From: JANNWF01 sp038205755
GTDB taxonomy: Bacteria; Pseudomonadota; Gammaproteobacteria; Xanthomonadales; Xanthomonadaceae
DNA: 64,000 nucleotides
Assembly: GCA_038205755.1 (NCBI GenBank)
Contig: JBBRBN010000001.1
Span: 1 to 64,000, forward strand
Reading direction: 5' to 3'
Numbering within the stretch: position 1 is the first letter of the stretch; the number at the start of each line of letters is the position of its first letter. This document shows, one piece after another, positions 37,222 through 46,184 of the stretch. The position numbers were made by a program, and so were the translations under genes. The notes beneath the pieces were generated by a model. That model was not told the origin of the DNA. It made no database searches and worked only from the letters and a program-made list of their open reading frames with translations.

Positions 37222-37996
37222 GGCACCAACGCGGCTTGCGGCGCAGCAGACGGCGTTTGCCGCCCACCTGCGCGACCCCGACAACGCGCCGCCGCCAGAG
37301 GGCATCGAGGATCGCCGCATGGCGATCTACCGCGACCTGTTCTACAACAGCCTGGAAGGCATCCTGGCCGGCAACTTCCCGGTCATTCGCGGCTTGCGCG
37401 ACGACCGCTGGTGGCACTCGCGGGTACGCGCTTTCTACCGCGACTGGCATTGCCACACGCCGCTGTTCACCGAAATCGGGCGCGAGTTCCTGCGCTATCT
37501 GGAGCAGCGCGCCGAGCAGGGCGCGGACGACCCGCCGTTTCTGGTTGAGCTGGCCCACTACGAATGGATCGAACTGGTGCTGGCGCTGGACGAAACCGAT
37601 CTGGCATCAATCCGCTGTGATCACGACGGCGACCTGTTGACCGGTAGCCCGCTGCTCTCGCCGCTGGCCTGGCCACTGGCCTACCGCTATCCGGTGCACA
37701 CGATCCGCGCCGACTTCCAGCCTGATGACGAGCCGCAACAGCCGACGTTTCTGCTGATCGTGCGCGAGGCCGATCACCGCATCCGCTTCAAGGTGATCGA
37801 GGCGCTGGGCTTCCATCTGCTGCAGGCGCTGGGCAGCAACGATCAGCGCCTGAGCGGACGCGCCATCCTGCTTGGCCTGGCGGCACAGGTCGGCAGTGCC
37901 GACCCGGAAGGCTTTGTGCTGGCGGGTGGGCAGATGTTGCGGCAGCTTCGAGACCGCCAGGCGATTCTGGGCACGACAGGCGCGACTCCGAGCTGA
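37208..37996 (+). CDS. hvfC: DUF2063 partner protein of the maturase
   Basis: 262 residues with the N-terminal DUF2063 domain (RRMAIYRDLFYNSLEGILAGNFP; ELAHYEWIELVLAL) and a C-terminal beta-rich region. In methanobactin and bufferin systems the equivalent (MbnC/BufC) recruits the precursor peptide to the MNIO enzyme. The start overlaps hvfB. Confidence 0.92.
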   Translation: MRPLEAPTRLAAQQTAFAAHLRDPDNAPPPEGIEDRRMAIYRDLFYNSLEGILAGNFPVIRGLRDDRWWHSRVRAFYRDWHCHTPLFTEIGREFLRYLEQRAEQGADDPPFLVELAHYEWIELVLALDETDLASIRCDHDGDLLTGSPLLSPLAWPLAYRYPVHTIRADFQPDDEPQQPTFLLIVREADHRIRFKVIEALGFHLLQALGSNDQRLSGRAILLGLAAQVGSADPEGFVLAGGQMLRQLRDRQAILGTTGATPS

Positions 37997-38119
37997 ACCG
38001 AAGTGAAACGGGCGAGCCCAGGTCGCCATCGCGGTCAAAGCGGCGTGAACCGTTCCGGCACAGCGCGGCCTCTTTGATCGCAACAACTGCCCATCCCCGC
38101 ACTCGACCAAGGCCCCGCC

Positions 38120-38770
38120 ATGCGCATTCTGCTCGACCACTACGACGCCATCACCGACCGGCTGGAAGGCGTGGGACGCTGGCTGGCGCCGCTTGGTCTG
38201 CGGCTGATTCTCGCCTGGGAGTTCTGGGAGGCCGGCCGCGAGAAATTCAGCGGCAGCAACTGGTTCATGAGCATCCAGGGCCAGTTTCCATGGCCGTTCG
38301 GCGGCGTCCCGACATCGATCAGCTGGTCCCTGGCAACCTGGACCGAGCTGGTGGCCGCCGTTGCGCTGGCACTCGGGCTGTTCACCCGATTTTTCGCCTT
38401 CAGCCTGTTCGTACTCACCGTGGTGGCGACCGCTGCCGTCCACTGGCCGGACAGTTGGATGATGTTCAGTGACCTGCTGAAGGGCTACGCGATCAGCGAC
38501 ACGGGCCACGGCAACTACAAGCTGCCGCTGCTGTTCATGGTGATGCTGCTGCCGCTGATACTCCACGGTGGCGGCCGCCTGAGTGTCGACGCACTGCTCA
38601 AGACGCTGCGCCGGCGCGGCGACGCCGAGCCCAACGCCGACGCGCTGGCCTGGAGCCTGGCAATGCTGGCGTTGGGCCTGCCGATCGCCATGCTGCTGCC
38701 GACGTTGGGCTTGGCCGTGGCCGGCGCCGGAGTGCTGCTGGCCGTCAGCTCGCGCTGGCTGCGCGGCTGA
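38120..38770 (+). CDS. hvfX: DoxX-family membrane protein (HvfX-like)
   Basis: 216 residues with about four to six hydrophobic helices, including ILAWEFWEAGREKFSG of DoxX proteins. It is commonly the last gene of DUF692/DUF2063 loci, with an undefined role in handling the modified peptide or its copper. Lies 123 bases after hvfC. The tail past residue 165 has two extra hydrophobic segments. Confidence 0.88.
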   Translation: MRILLDHYDAITDRLEGVGRWLAPLGLRLILAWEFWEAGREKFSGSNWFMSIQGQFPWPFGGVPTSISWSLATWTELVAAVALALGLFTRFFAFSLFVLTVVATAAVHWPDSWMMFSDLLKGYAISDTGHGNYKLPLLFMVMLLPLILHGGGRLSVDALLKTLRRRGDAEPNADALAWSLAMLALGLPIAMLLPTLGLAVAGAGVLLAVSSRWLRG

Positions 38771-38828
38771 GTCTGCTCGCTGGCCGGCAGCGGTCAGGAG
38801 CCACAAGTGCGTCCTGTATCCTGACCGG

Positions 38829-39482
38829 ATGAGTACAACCCTGCTGGCCAGCCGCATGGCGGATCGTTTTCGCGGCTACCTGCCGGTGGTGGTGGACGTT
38901 GAGACCGGCGGCTTTGACTGCGAGCGCCATGCGCTGCTGGAGATTGCCGTCATCCCGATCGAAATGGACGCTGACGGCTGGCTGACGCCGGGGGAGGTCT
39001 GCTCGTCTCACGTTGAGCCCTTCGCCGGATCGGAGATCGACCCGAAGTCGCTGGCGATCACCGGCATCGACATCGACCACCCCTTTCGCGGCGCGCTAGC
39101 CGAGCGTGAGGCGCTGGCGCACGTGTTCACGCCGGTGCGCCAGGCGGCGCGGCGCAACGGCTGCCAGCGCGCGATCCTGGTCGGCCACAATGCGTCGTTC
39201 GATCTCGGATTTCTCAATGCGGCGGTTAAGCGCACGGACTTCAAACGCAACCCATTCCATCCGTTCAGCACGTTCGACACCGTCACGCTGGCCGGACTGG
39301 CGGTCGGTCAAACCGTGCTGGCCCGTGCAGTCGAAGCGGTCGGACTGCAGTGGGACGCGGCCCAGGCACACTCCGCCGTGTACGACACCGAGCGCACCGC
39401 CGAGCTCTTTTGCCGGGTGGTCAATCGCTGGCGCGCGCTGAGCCTGCTCGACCCATCCGCGCCATTTTTGCCGCCCCTATAG
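38829..39482 (+). CDS. rnt: Ribonuclease T
   Basis: DEDDh 3'-5' exoribonuclease that trims tRNA and other stable RNA 3' ends. Exo motifs: VDVETGGFD, VGHNASFDLGFLN, and HSAVYDTERTAELF with the catalytic His and Asp. 217 residues from ATG 38829. Confidence 0.95.
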   Translation: MSTTLLASRMADRFRGYLPVVVDVETGGFDCERHALLEIAVIPIEMDADGWLTPGEVCSSHVEPFAGSEIDPKSLAITGIDIDHPFRGALAEREALAHVFTPVRQAARRNGCQRAILVGHNASFDLGFLNAAVKRTDFKRNPFHPFSTFDTVTLAGLAVGQTVLARAVEAVGLQWDAAQAHSAVYDTERTAELFCRVVNRWRALSLLDPSAPFLPPL

Positions 39483-39492
39483 GAGTGTGAGG

Positions 39493-39780
39493 TTGCCGAT
39501 TTTCGACTACCGCTGCGCAGATGACGCCATCGGCTGCGACCACTGCCGGAACGGCTTCGAGCAGCTCGAGCGGCTCAACGCCGAGCCTCTCGCCCAGTGC
39601 CCGAACTGCGGCAGCGCGGTGCGCAAGCAGCTCAGCGCTCCGGCGCTGGCGATCGGCGGCGCCCACCTGCAGAAAGAAAAGAAGATCGGCGACGCCGGCT
39701 TCACCCAGTACCGCAAGATCGGCAAGGGCGTTTACGAGAAGACCGCGGGCAAGGGTCCGGGCATCATCACGGCCGACTGA
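39493..39780 (+). CDS. FmdB-family zinc-ribbon protein
   Basis: 95 residues starting PIFDYRC, with Cys pairs CDHC and CPNC for a zinc ribbon; regulatory function of the family unproven. TTG 39493 is chosen because AGGAG (39481-39485) lies 7 nt upstream and it yields the normal MPIxxYRC start; GTG 39487 would be only one base from that site. Confidence 0.85.
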   Translation: MPIFDYRCADDAIGCDHCRNGFEQLERLNAEPLAQCPNCGSAVRKQLSAPALAIGGAHLQKEKKIGDAGFTQYRKIGKGVYEKTAGKGPGIITAD

Positions 39781-39791
39781 AGCGGCCGATC

Positions 39792-39812
39792 CTGGCGCGC
39801 CGCGCGCGCCAG
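39792..39812. terminator. Hairpin between convergent genes
   Basis: CTGGCGCG / CGCGCCAG, 8-bp stem with a 5-base loop, between the stops of the FmdB-like and GNAT genes. Confidence 0.5.
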
Positions 39813-39830
39813 TCCACGACCGCCATCCCC

Positions 39831-40340
39831 TCATAGCGTCAGGCAGTAAAGGTCCAGCGCATCTCCGCCGGGGACCAGCTCAACACTGCGCTCGAACTGC
39901 ATCCCCAGGGCAAGCAGCAGCCGCCCGGACGGCGCATTGTCCGGCACGGTGATCGCCAGCAGGCGGCGCAATCCATACGTTTCCCGCGCCAGCCGCAGCG
40001 CCGCCTGCGCCGCCTCCAGCGCAAAGCCGAAGCCGCGAAACTGCGGCAGCAGGGCGTAACCGATATCCACATCCGGCAGGGTGTCGCGCTTGATCAGTCC
40101 GCACATACCAATGAGATCGCCACCGCGCGCGCGCTCCACCGCAAACAGCCCGTAACCCAGGCGCGCATACATCGCCTGCGGCCCCTGCGCGATGTACTCG
40201 CGCGCGTTCTCCAGACTGTGGACGCCGCGATCACCGATGTAGCGCAGCCAGGCCGGATCGTTGACCAGCTCCAGCACAAAGGCCGCGTCAGAGAGGTCAA
40301 GCCAGCGCAGCCGCAGGCGGTCGGTGGTCGCGACGATCAT
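39831..40340 (-). CDS. GNAT acetyltransferase, RimJ/RimL-like
   Basis: 169 residues from ATG 40340 (MIVATTDRLRLRWL), the usual RimJ-like start; the frame is open to 40469 without similarity. Acetyl-CoA region around LPQFRGFGFALEAAQAAL, then VPDNAPSGRLLLALGM. Substrate unknown (protein N-termini or small molecules). Confidence 0.85.
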   Translation of the reverse strand: MIVATTDRLRLRWLDLSDAAFVLELVNDPAWLRYIGDRGVHSLENAREYIAQGPQAMYARLGYGLFAVERARGGDLIGMCGLIKRDTLPDVDIGYALLPQFRGFGFALEAAQAALRLARETYGLRRLLAITVPDNAPSGRLLLALGMQFERSVELVPGGDALDLYCLTL

Positions 40341-40567
40341 CGACAGGATCGTCAGCCATGGAAGGCGATTCGGCAAGCGCTTGACCGGCACCGGCCCAAC
40401 CGGATCGAGAGCGGGCATCAGCGCAATCCTGGGAGCTTGCAGTGCGCTGTCGCGCCAGAAGCCGAGCACGCCCGATCACGGCGCACGCCGCGGGCCAGGC
40501 TCAATGTCCGGATTGAAGGCAGCCGCTCGTACAATTGGGATTCCATGCCCTTTCAGGAGTGTTGCCA

Positions 40568-41785
40568 ATGTCCGTGCTGCCGAATGCAGTTCGACCCGCC
40601 GTGCTGGCCAGTGCCATCCTGCTGGCGGCATCCGGCGTGGTGGCCGCACAACAGCAACCCAGAACGCTCATCGTAATGGACGGCTCCGGGTCGATGTGGG
40701 GGCAGATCGAGGGTCGGCCAAAGCTGCAGATCGCGCGCGAGACGGTCGCCGCGGTGCTCGGCAGTCTGCCGGCCGATCAGGAGCTGGGCCTGATTGCCTA
40801 CGGTCACCGCAGCAAGGGCGACTGCTCGGACATCGAGCTGATCGTGCCACCGGCGCCCGGCGCCGCCGCGGACGTGCTGCAGGCCGTCAACAACATGCGC
40901 TTTCTGGGTAAGACACCGCTGTCGGAGGCGGTTCGGCAGGCCGCGCTGGCGCTGCGCCACACGGAAGAGGCTGCGACCGTCGTTCTGATTACCGATGGAC
41001 TCGAAACCTGCGCTGCCGACCCCTGCGCGCTGGCCACCGAACTCGAGCGCAGCGGGGTCGACTTCACGGCGCACGTCATCGGCTTTGGGCTCACCAATGA
41101 GGAAGGCGCGCAGGTCGCCTGCCTGGCCGAGAACACGGGGGGTCGCTACATCCAGGCCGCCGACGGGGCCAGTTTGGCGGCTGCGCTCAGTGCCGCCGTC
41201 AGCGAGCCGCCGCAGGCCGCGCCGCCGCCCGAACCCGAAGCGCTCCCGACGGCAACGCTGGAGGCGCCGGACGCTGCGCCGATCGGCACTCCGGTTTCGA
41301 TCCGCTGGACCGGTCCTGCGGCCGAACTGGACACCATTGTGGTGGTCCGGCCGGGTGACGGCGATGACGCGCCGGAACGACACGACTATGGCTATGTCAA
41401 CGCCGGCAATCCCCTGAACCTGATCATGCCGGCAGAACCCGGCACCTACGCGCTGCAGTACCGCTACCGCGACCAAGAGGTGATCGCAACGCGACCGATC
41501 GAGGCGCTGCCGGCACAGGTCAGCCTCAGCGCTCCCGACGTTGCGGCGGCGGGCAGCACGGTGACCATTGTCTGGTCGGGGCCAAATGCCTCGCTCGACA
41601 ACGTCCAGATTGGCGAGCCGGGGGACAGCGGCTACCTCACCTACACCTATCTGGGCGACACGCAAGAGGTGCAGTTGAGCATGCCCGACACGCCCGGAAC
41701 CTATGAACTGCGCTACAAATTCCGCGATCAAGAGGTGATCGCCACTCGCCCGATCACCGTCGTGGCCGCTACGCCCCAGCCCTGA
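40568..41785 (+). CDS. Secreted VWA-domain protein with duplicated C-terminal module
   Basis: 405 residues: signal peptide ending AAQQQ, a von Willebrand A domain with MIDAS DGSGSMW and later TDGLETCAADPCA, then two copies of a ~85-residue beta module (SIRWTGP ... GTYALQYRYRDQEVIATRPI and TIVWSGP ... GTYELRYKFRDQEVIATRPI). ATG 40568 has AGGAG 8 nt upstream; a -10-like TACAAT at 40530-40535 rules out the earlier start. Probable envelope adhesion or binding protein; ligand unknown. Confidence 0.85.
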   Translation: MSVLPNAVRPAVLASAILLAASGVVAAQQQPRTLIVMDGSGSMWGQIEGRPKLQIARETVAAVLGSLPADQELGLIAYGHRSKGDCSDIELIVPPAPGAAADVLQAVNNMRFLGKTPLSEAVRQAALALRHTEEAATVVLITDGLETCAADPCALATELERSGVDFTAHVIGFGLTNEEGAQVACLAENTGGRYIQAADGASLAAALSAAVSEPPQAAPPPEPEALPTATLEAPDAAPIGTPVSIRWTGPAAELDTIVVVRPGDGDDAPERHDYGYVNAGNPLNLIMPAEPGTYALQYRYRDQEVIATRPIEALPAQVSLSAPDVAAAGSTVTIVWSGPNASLDNVQIGEPGDSGYLTYTYLGDTQEVQLSMPDTPGTYELRYKFRDQEVIATRPITVVAATPQP

Positions 41786-41952
41786 TCTGTACTACCCGAC
41801 AGGCGCTGAGCAGCTGGCAAAGCGCCGCCCTCTGGCTGGGTGCAAAACGTGCCGCTGGCGTCGCCGTCGGCACGGGCCCAACTGGTTTCGCCTGTGACGG
41901 GGCGAAAAGCGCCCTGTATTCTTTGCGGCCCTCTGCCGTCGAGCCCGCCCGC

Positions 41953-42912
41953 ATGATCAACAGATTCCTACTTGCCGTAAGCCTGCTTTCGGCAGGCTCA
42001 GTGACGCTCGCCCAGAACAACCAGAATGATCGCGTCCTGCTGGACACGGATCGCGGCCCGCTGCTGCTTGAGCTCGAGACGGCGCGCTTGCCGGTGACGA
42101 CTACCAACTTCCTGCGCTATTTCGACGACGGCGCCTACAACAGCACCCTGCTGCAGCGCGTGGTGCCGAATTTTGTGGTGCAGGGCGGCGGTTTCCGGGA
42201 GAACGGCGTCAGCATTACCCGTCGCCCCGCGATCACCAGCGAGCGCGCCCAGAGCATCCTGAACACGCCAGGCACCATCGCCATGGCGCTGTCGGGCAAC
42301 CCGCCCAACGTGAACAGCGCGACCTCGGACTTTTACATCAACACCATCACCAACACCTCGCTCAACGCCAGTTTCACCGCCTTTGGCCGGGTCATCTTCG
42401 GGTTGAAAACTCTGGCGGGTATCAACAGCACGCCGGTCTACGCAGGCAGCGACGAGCCGATCCGCCCGCCGCTGGTCCGACGCGCGGTGCGGGTGGCTCC
42501 CGGTGAGTTCCCAATTCTGCCGCTGCACAGCGGCGCCTGGTTTGACCCGTCCAACTCGGGCAAAGGCTTCCTGATCGAAGTGAGTCAGGTCGGGGGCAGC
42601 GAAGCCGGACCGATCATGGTGGTTTCCTGGTATGACTACTTCGAAGGCAAGCAGATCTGGGTGAGCGGCATCGCGCCGTTTGCGCTGGGGGCAAGCTCGG
42701 TCGAGGTTCCGCTGCAGATCACCAGCGGCGCGCAGTTCGGTCCGGCGTTCCAGCCCGGCGACGTGATTGCCGACAACGACTGGGGCCGTTTGACCTTGCG
42801 CTTCAGCGGCTGCGACGCGGGCACATTCACCTACACCTCGCGCTACGGCAACGGCAGCGTGTCGGTTCGCAGCCTGACCTTGCCAACCAACGAGAGCTGC
42901 ACCGGAAACTGA
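41953..42912 (+). CDS. Secreted cyclophilin with C-terminal extra domain
   Basis: 319 residues: signal peptide, cyclophilin domain (about 25-185; LLQRVVPNFVVQGGGF, TIAMAL), then a ~130-residue domain beginning SGAWFDPSNSGKGFLIEVSQ and ending SVSVRSLTL. That second domain is one I associate with many Xanthomonadales secreted proteins; its function is not known. The cyclophilin core has NFVVQGGG but some active-site residues differ from classical enzymes. Confidence 0.88.
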   Translation: MINRFLLAVSLLSAGSVTLAQNNQNDRVLLDTDRGPLLLELETARLPVTTTNFLRYFDDGAYNSTLLQRVVPNFVVQGGGFRENGVSITRRPAITSERAQSILNTPGTIAMALSGNPPNVNSATSDFYINTITNTSLNASFTAFGRVIFGLKTLAGINSTPVYAGSDEPIRPPLVRRAVRVAPGEFPILPLHSGAWFDPSNSGKGFLIEVSQVGGSEAGPIMVVSWYDYFEGKQIWVSGIAPFALGASSVEVPLQITSGAQFGPAFQPGDVIADNDWGRLTLRFSGCDAGTFTYTSRYGNGSVSVRSLTLPTNESCTGN

Positions 42913-42925
42913 TCGCGTGCGCGCC

Positions 42926-42948
42926 CCGGCTGTCGCTGCGACAGCCGG
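42926..42948 (+). terminator. 10-bp hairpin after the cyclophilin gene
   Basis: CCGGCTGTCG / CGACAGCCGG with a 3-base loop, 14 bases after the stop. No T-run. Confidence 0.55.
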
Positions 42949-43162
42949 CTCCAGAGGCTGAGCCGTCAGACAACCACCACCGACTGCCCTCTAGCGAACA
43001 GACTCGCGGCAGGGCCGCTGACATGCGGTTGGGGTAGCGTCGCAGGCCCATCAGCTTGGCGTTTGTCCGACCTTGACGCGGTCGTCGCAGCCTTCCTTGA
43101 AGACTTCAGCGTGCGCTGCGGCTGCTATCCTTCAACGCCAGCCGCAGAAGGACCCACTGGCA

Positions 43163-43621
43163 ATGCGAATCTTTAGCCTGCTGTTGCTGTTCCTGCTGCT
43201 GGCTGGGTGTGCCGACGGCCCCAAGCCGCGCATGTTTCCGCCCGGCGCCAGTCTGCAGGAACTGCGCGTGCAGGCAGACGGCCAATGGGTGCTGGCGCTG
43301 CTGCTGCAGAACAATGCGCGCCTGGGAATCCGGGTCAGCGGGGTCGAAGGCGTGCTGCTCGTGGACGGCGTCGAGGCGGCACGGTTGAGCCCGACCCTTG
43401 ACCTTGGAATAGCGGCCAATGGTGTCGAGCGGGTTGAACTGCAGGTGGCTCCTTCAGCCGCTGCGGCTGCCAGAGTGACCGCAGCTCTCGCCAACGGCCG
43501 CGGTGTCTCGTACGTGATTGAGGGCCACCTGCGGACATCGGAGCCGGGCAAGCGCCAGGACCCGTTCCGCTTCGAGAGTCGGCTGAGCCCCACGCCCGGC
43601 CTGACTGGAACCCTGCGCTGA
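43163..43621 (+). CDS. LEA-type-2/WHy-like lipoprotein
   Basis: 152 residues; lipobox LLLAGC gives Cys17. The rest looks like a single beta-sandwich (LALLLQNNARLGIRVSGVEGVLLVDG), the pattern of LEA14/WHy proteins. ATG 43163 starts the signal peptide. Function unknown. Confidence 0.75.
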   Translation: MRIFSLLLLFLLLAGCADGPKPRMFPPGASLQELRVQADGQWVLALLLQNNARLGIRVSGVEGVLLVDGVEAARLSPTLDLGIAANGVERVELQVAPSAAAAARVTAALANGRGVSYVIEGHLRTSEPGKRQDPFRFESRLSPTPGLTGTLR

Positions 43622-43666
43622 CCGGCCGCGCAGCCCACTTTTTCTGATATCCATTCCGGAGCTCTG

Positions 43667-45457
43667 ATGAACAGTTACACCGCCCCGCTGCGCGACCTGA
43701 AGTTTGCTCTGTACGACGTGCTTGACTGCGAGCCGCTGTTTGCCCGCCTGGGGTTTGAGACCGCCCAGCGCGACGTGCTGGACGCGGTGCTGGAGGAAGC
43801 CGCAAAGTTCACGCAAAACGTGCTGGCACCGCTCAACCAGAGCGGCGACGCCGAGGGCTGCACGCATGACAAAGCCACCGGCGAGGTGACCGCACCAGCG
43901 GGTTTCCGCGAGGCCTATGCGCAGTTTGTCGACGGCGGCTGGAACGGCTTGACCGCCCCGGAGGCGTTTGGTGGACAGGCGCTGCCGGAGACGATCGGCG
44001 CGGTCGTCAAGGAAATGATCGACGCCGCCAATCTGGCCTGGGGAAACTACCCGCTGCTCTCGCACGGCGCCACGGAAGCGCTCAAACATCACGGCGAGGA
44101 CTGGCAGAAGTCGGTGTTCCTGCGGCCCATCGTAGAAGGCCGTTGGACCGGTACGATGTGCTTGACCGAACCGCACTGCGGCTCTGACCTGGGCCTGCTC
44201 AGGACCCGCGCCGAGCCCAATGCGGACGGCTCCTACGCGATCTCCGGCACCAAGATATTCATTACTGCCGGCGAGCATGACTTCACCGACAACATCGTCC
44301 ACCTGGTGCTGGCCCGCCTGCCCGATGCACCGCCCGGCACCAAGGGCATCTCGACCTTCATCGTGCCGAAAATCAAGACCGGGCCAGACGGCGCGACCGG
44401 CGAGCGCAACGCGGTTCGCTGCGGGTCGATCGAGCACAAGATGGGGATACATGGCTCCGCCACCTGCGTGATGAACTTCGATGGCGCCCAAGGCTGGCTG
44501 ATCGGCCAGCCCAACAAGGGCCTCAATGCGATGTTCACCATGATGAACACCGCGCGCCTGGCGGTCGGCATTCAGGGCCTGGGATTGATTGATCGCGCCT
44601 TCCAGAATGCGCTCGCCTACTCCCGCGACCGGCTGCAGAGCCGCTCGCTGTCCGGTCCCAAAGCGCCGGAAAAGGTGGCCGATCCGCTAATCGTGCATCC
44701 GGATATTCGGCGCATGCTGCTCACCTGCAAGGCGCTGGGCGAGGGCAGCCGGCTGCTGGCGCTGCACGCGGCAACCCTGGTCGACATTGGCGAACGCGCC
44801 AGCGACCCGGCCGAACGCAAGCAGGCCGAAGCGCTGTCCAGCTTCCTCACGCCCATCGTCAAGGCCTGCCTGACCGAGTGGTCGGTCGAATGCACCTACC
44901 ATGCGCTGCAATGTTTCGGCGGTCATGGCTACGTTCGCGAATGGGGCATGGAGCAACTGGCCCGCGACGCCCGCATCACGACCATCTACGAGGGCACCAC
45001 GCAGATCCAGGCGCTTGACCTGCTGGGACGCAAGGTCATCCAGCAGCAGGGCGCCGGACTCAAGCAGTTTCTGGGCATGATCGTCGAGTTCTGCACGGCA
45101 GAAACGCAGAACGCCGGGCTGGCCGAGTTTGTCGCCCCGCTGGCCCTGGTCGCCCAGGACTGGCAGAAGCTTACGCTTGAGATTGGCAAGCGCACGATGG
45201 CCGACCCCGAGGAACTCGGCGCCGCGGCGGTCGACTACCTGTTCTACTCGGGCTACGTCACCCTCGCCTACTGGTGGGCGCGCGCGGTGGCCGCAGCGGA
45301 ACGCACGGCGCCTGGCAGCGAACTGGCGCTGGCCAAGCGCGCAACGGCGCGGTTTTACTTCCGGCGGATCCTGCCGCGCACGCTGACGCATGCGGCATCG
45401 ATCCATGCCGGTGCGGGCAGCCTGCTGGGCCTGGCGGAGGAAGCGTTCGCCTCTTGA
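43667..45457 (+). CDS. Long acyl-CoA dehydrogenase
   Basis: Flavoprotein of 596 residues that introduces the alpha-beta double bond into an acyl-CoA; long form with a C-terminal extension (FadE5/DmdC-like). Visible are MCLTEPHCGSDLG (FAD/substrate), the linker around GIEHKMGIHGS-type residues, and DARITTIYEGTTQIQALDLLGRK with the catalytic Glu. Substrate chain length not deducible. Confidence 0.93.
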   Translation: MNSYTAPLRDLKFALYDVLDCEPLFARLGFETAQRDVLDAVLEEAAKFTQNVLAPLNQSGDAEGCTHDKATGEVTAPAGFREAYAQFVDGGWNGLTAPEAFGGQALPETIGAVVKEMIDAANLAWGNYPLLSHGATEALKHHGEDWQKSVFLRPIVEGRWTGTMCLTEPHCGSDLGLLRTRAEPNADGSYAISGTKIFITAGEHDFTDNIVHLVLARLPDAPPGTKGISTFIVPKIKTGPDGATGERNAVRCGSIEHKMGIHGSATCVMNFDGAQGWLIGQPNKGLNAMFTMMNTARLAVGIQGLGLIDRAFQNALAYSRDRLQSRSLSGPKAPEKVADPLIVHPDIRRMLLTCKALGEGSRLLALHAATLVDIGERASDPAERKQAEALSSFLTPIVKACLTEWSVECTYHALQCFGGHGYVREWGMEQLARDARITTIYEGTTQIQALDLLGRKVIQQQGAGLKQFLGMIVEFCTAETQNAGLAEFVAPLALVAQDWQKLTLEIGKRTMADPEELGAAAVDYLFYSGYVTLAYWWARAVAAAERTAPGSELALAKRATARFYFRRILPRTLTHAASIHAGAGSLLGLAEEAFAS

Positions 45458-45533
45458 GGCGCACTGCGCAGCCCCGGATGGCGCCGCATTGCGCATAATG
45501 AAGCCCCGCCCCATCTGACGGCATCGCAGTCCC

Positions 45534-46022
45534 ATGCACATCCAGGCCGGTGACATCGAGCTTCTGGTACGCGCCGCCAGCGCCGACGATGATGATTTCA
45601 TCCTTGGCCTGGCTGAGCGCTTCGTGGATTTCGAACTGCCAAAGTGGCGGCGCCGCAACGTGGTCCTGGAAGGCATCCGCCGCGACCTCAGCCGGCATCT
45701 GGAAGATCAGCCGCCAGGCTCTTTTCTGTTTGTGGTTGAAGATGACAGCAGTGGTGAACGCGTGGCCTTCATGCATCTGCTGCTGATGGTCGATTTTTTT
45801 ACCGGCCATCAGAACTGCCACGTTTCCGACATTGCCGTGGTCAAGAACCTGGACGGCCAGGGCATCGGCAAGGCGCTGCTCGACTATGCCGAACGCTTCG
45901 CCCGCGAGCACCGATGCGAGCGCATGCAGCTGGCGGTGTTCCCAGGCAACCAGCGCGCGCGCAGCACCTATGAAGCGGCCGGGTTCGGCATCGAAATGCT
46001 GCGCATGGTGAAGCCGCTTTAG
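45534..46022 (+). CDS. GNAT family N-acetyltransferase
   Basis: 162 residues; acetyl-CoA-binding motif A is VVKNLDGQGIGKALLDYAERFA, motif B AVFPGNQRARSTYEAAGF. A -10-like CATAAT lies at 45494-45499. Substrate unknown. Confidence 0.88.
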   Translation: MHIQAGDIELLVRAASADDDDFILGLAERFVDFELPKWRRRNVVLEGIRRDLSRHLEDQPPGSFLFVVEDDSSGERVAFMHLLLMVDFFTGHQNCHVSDIAVVKNLDGQGIGKALLDYAERFAREHRCERMQLAVFPGNQRARSTYEAAGFGIEMLRMVKPL

Positions 46023-46184
46023 GGGAAAGCATCAGCGCTTCGCGGCACCGCCAGCGCGGTGACCATGCAGCGCTGGTCGCGCGCCAACACGCGACCGCAA
46101 CGCTGATCGGCTATGCTCGGGCGTCGCACCGGTGGGGCGACCGGAGTGCTCCGGCTTGGCCTGCACCATCCAGCGAGGAAACGC

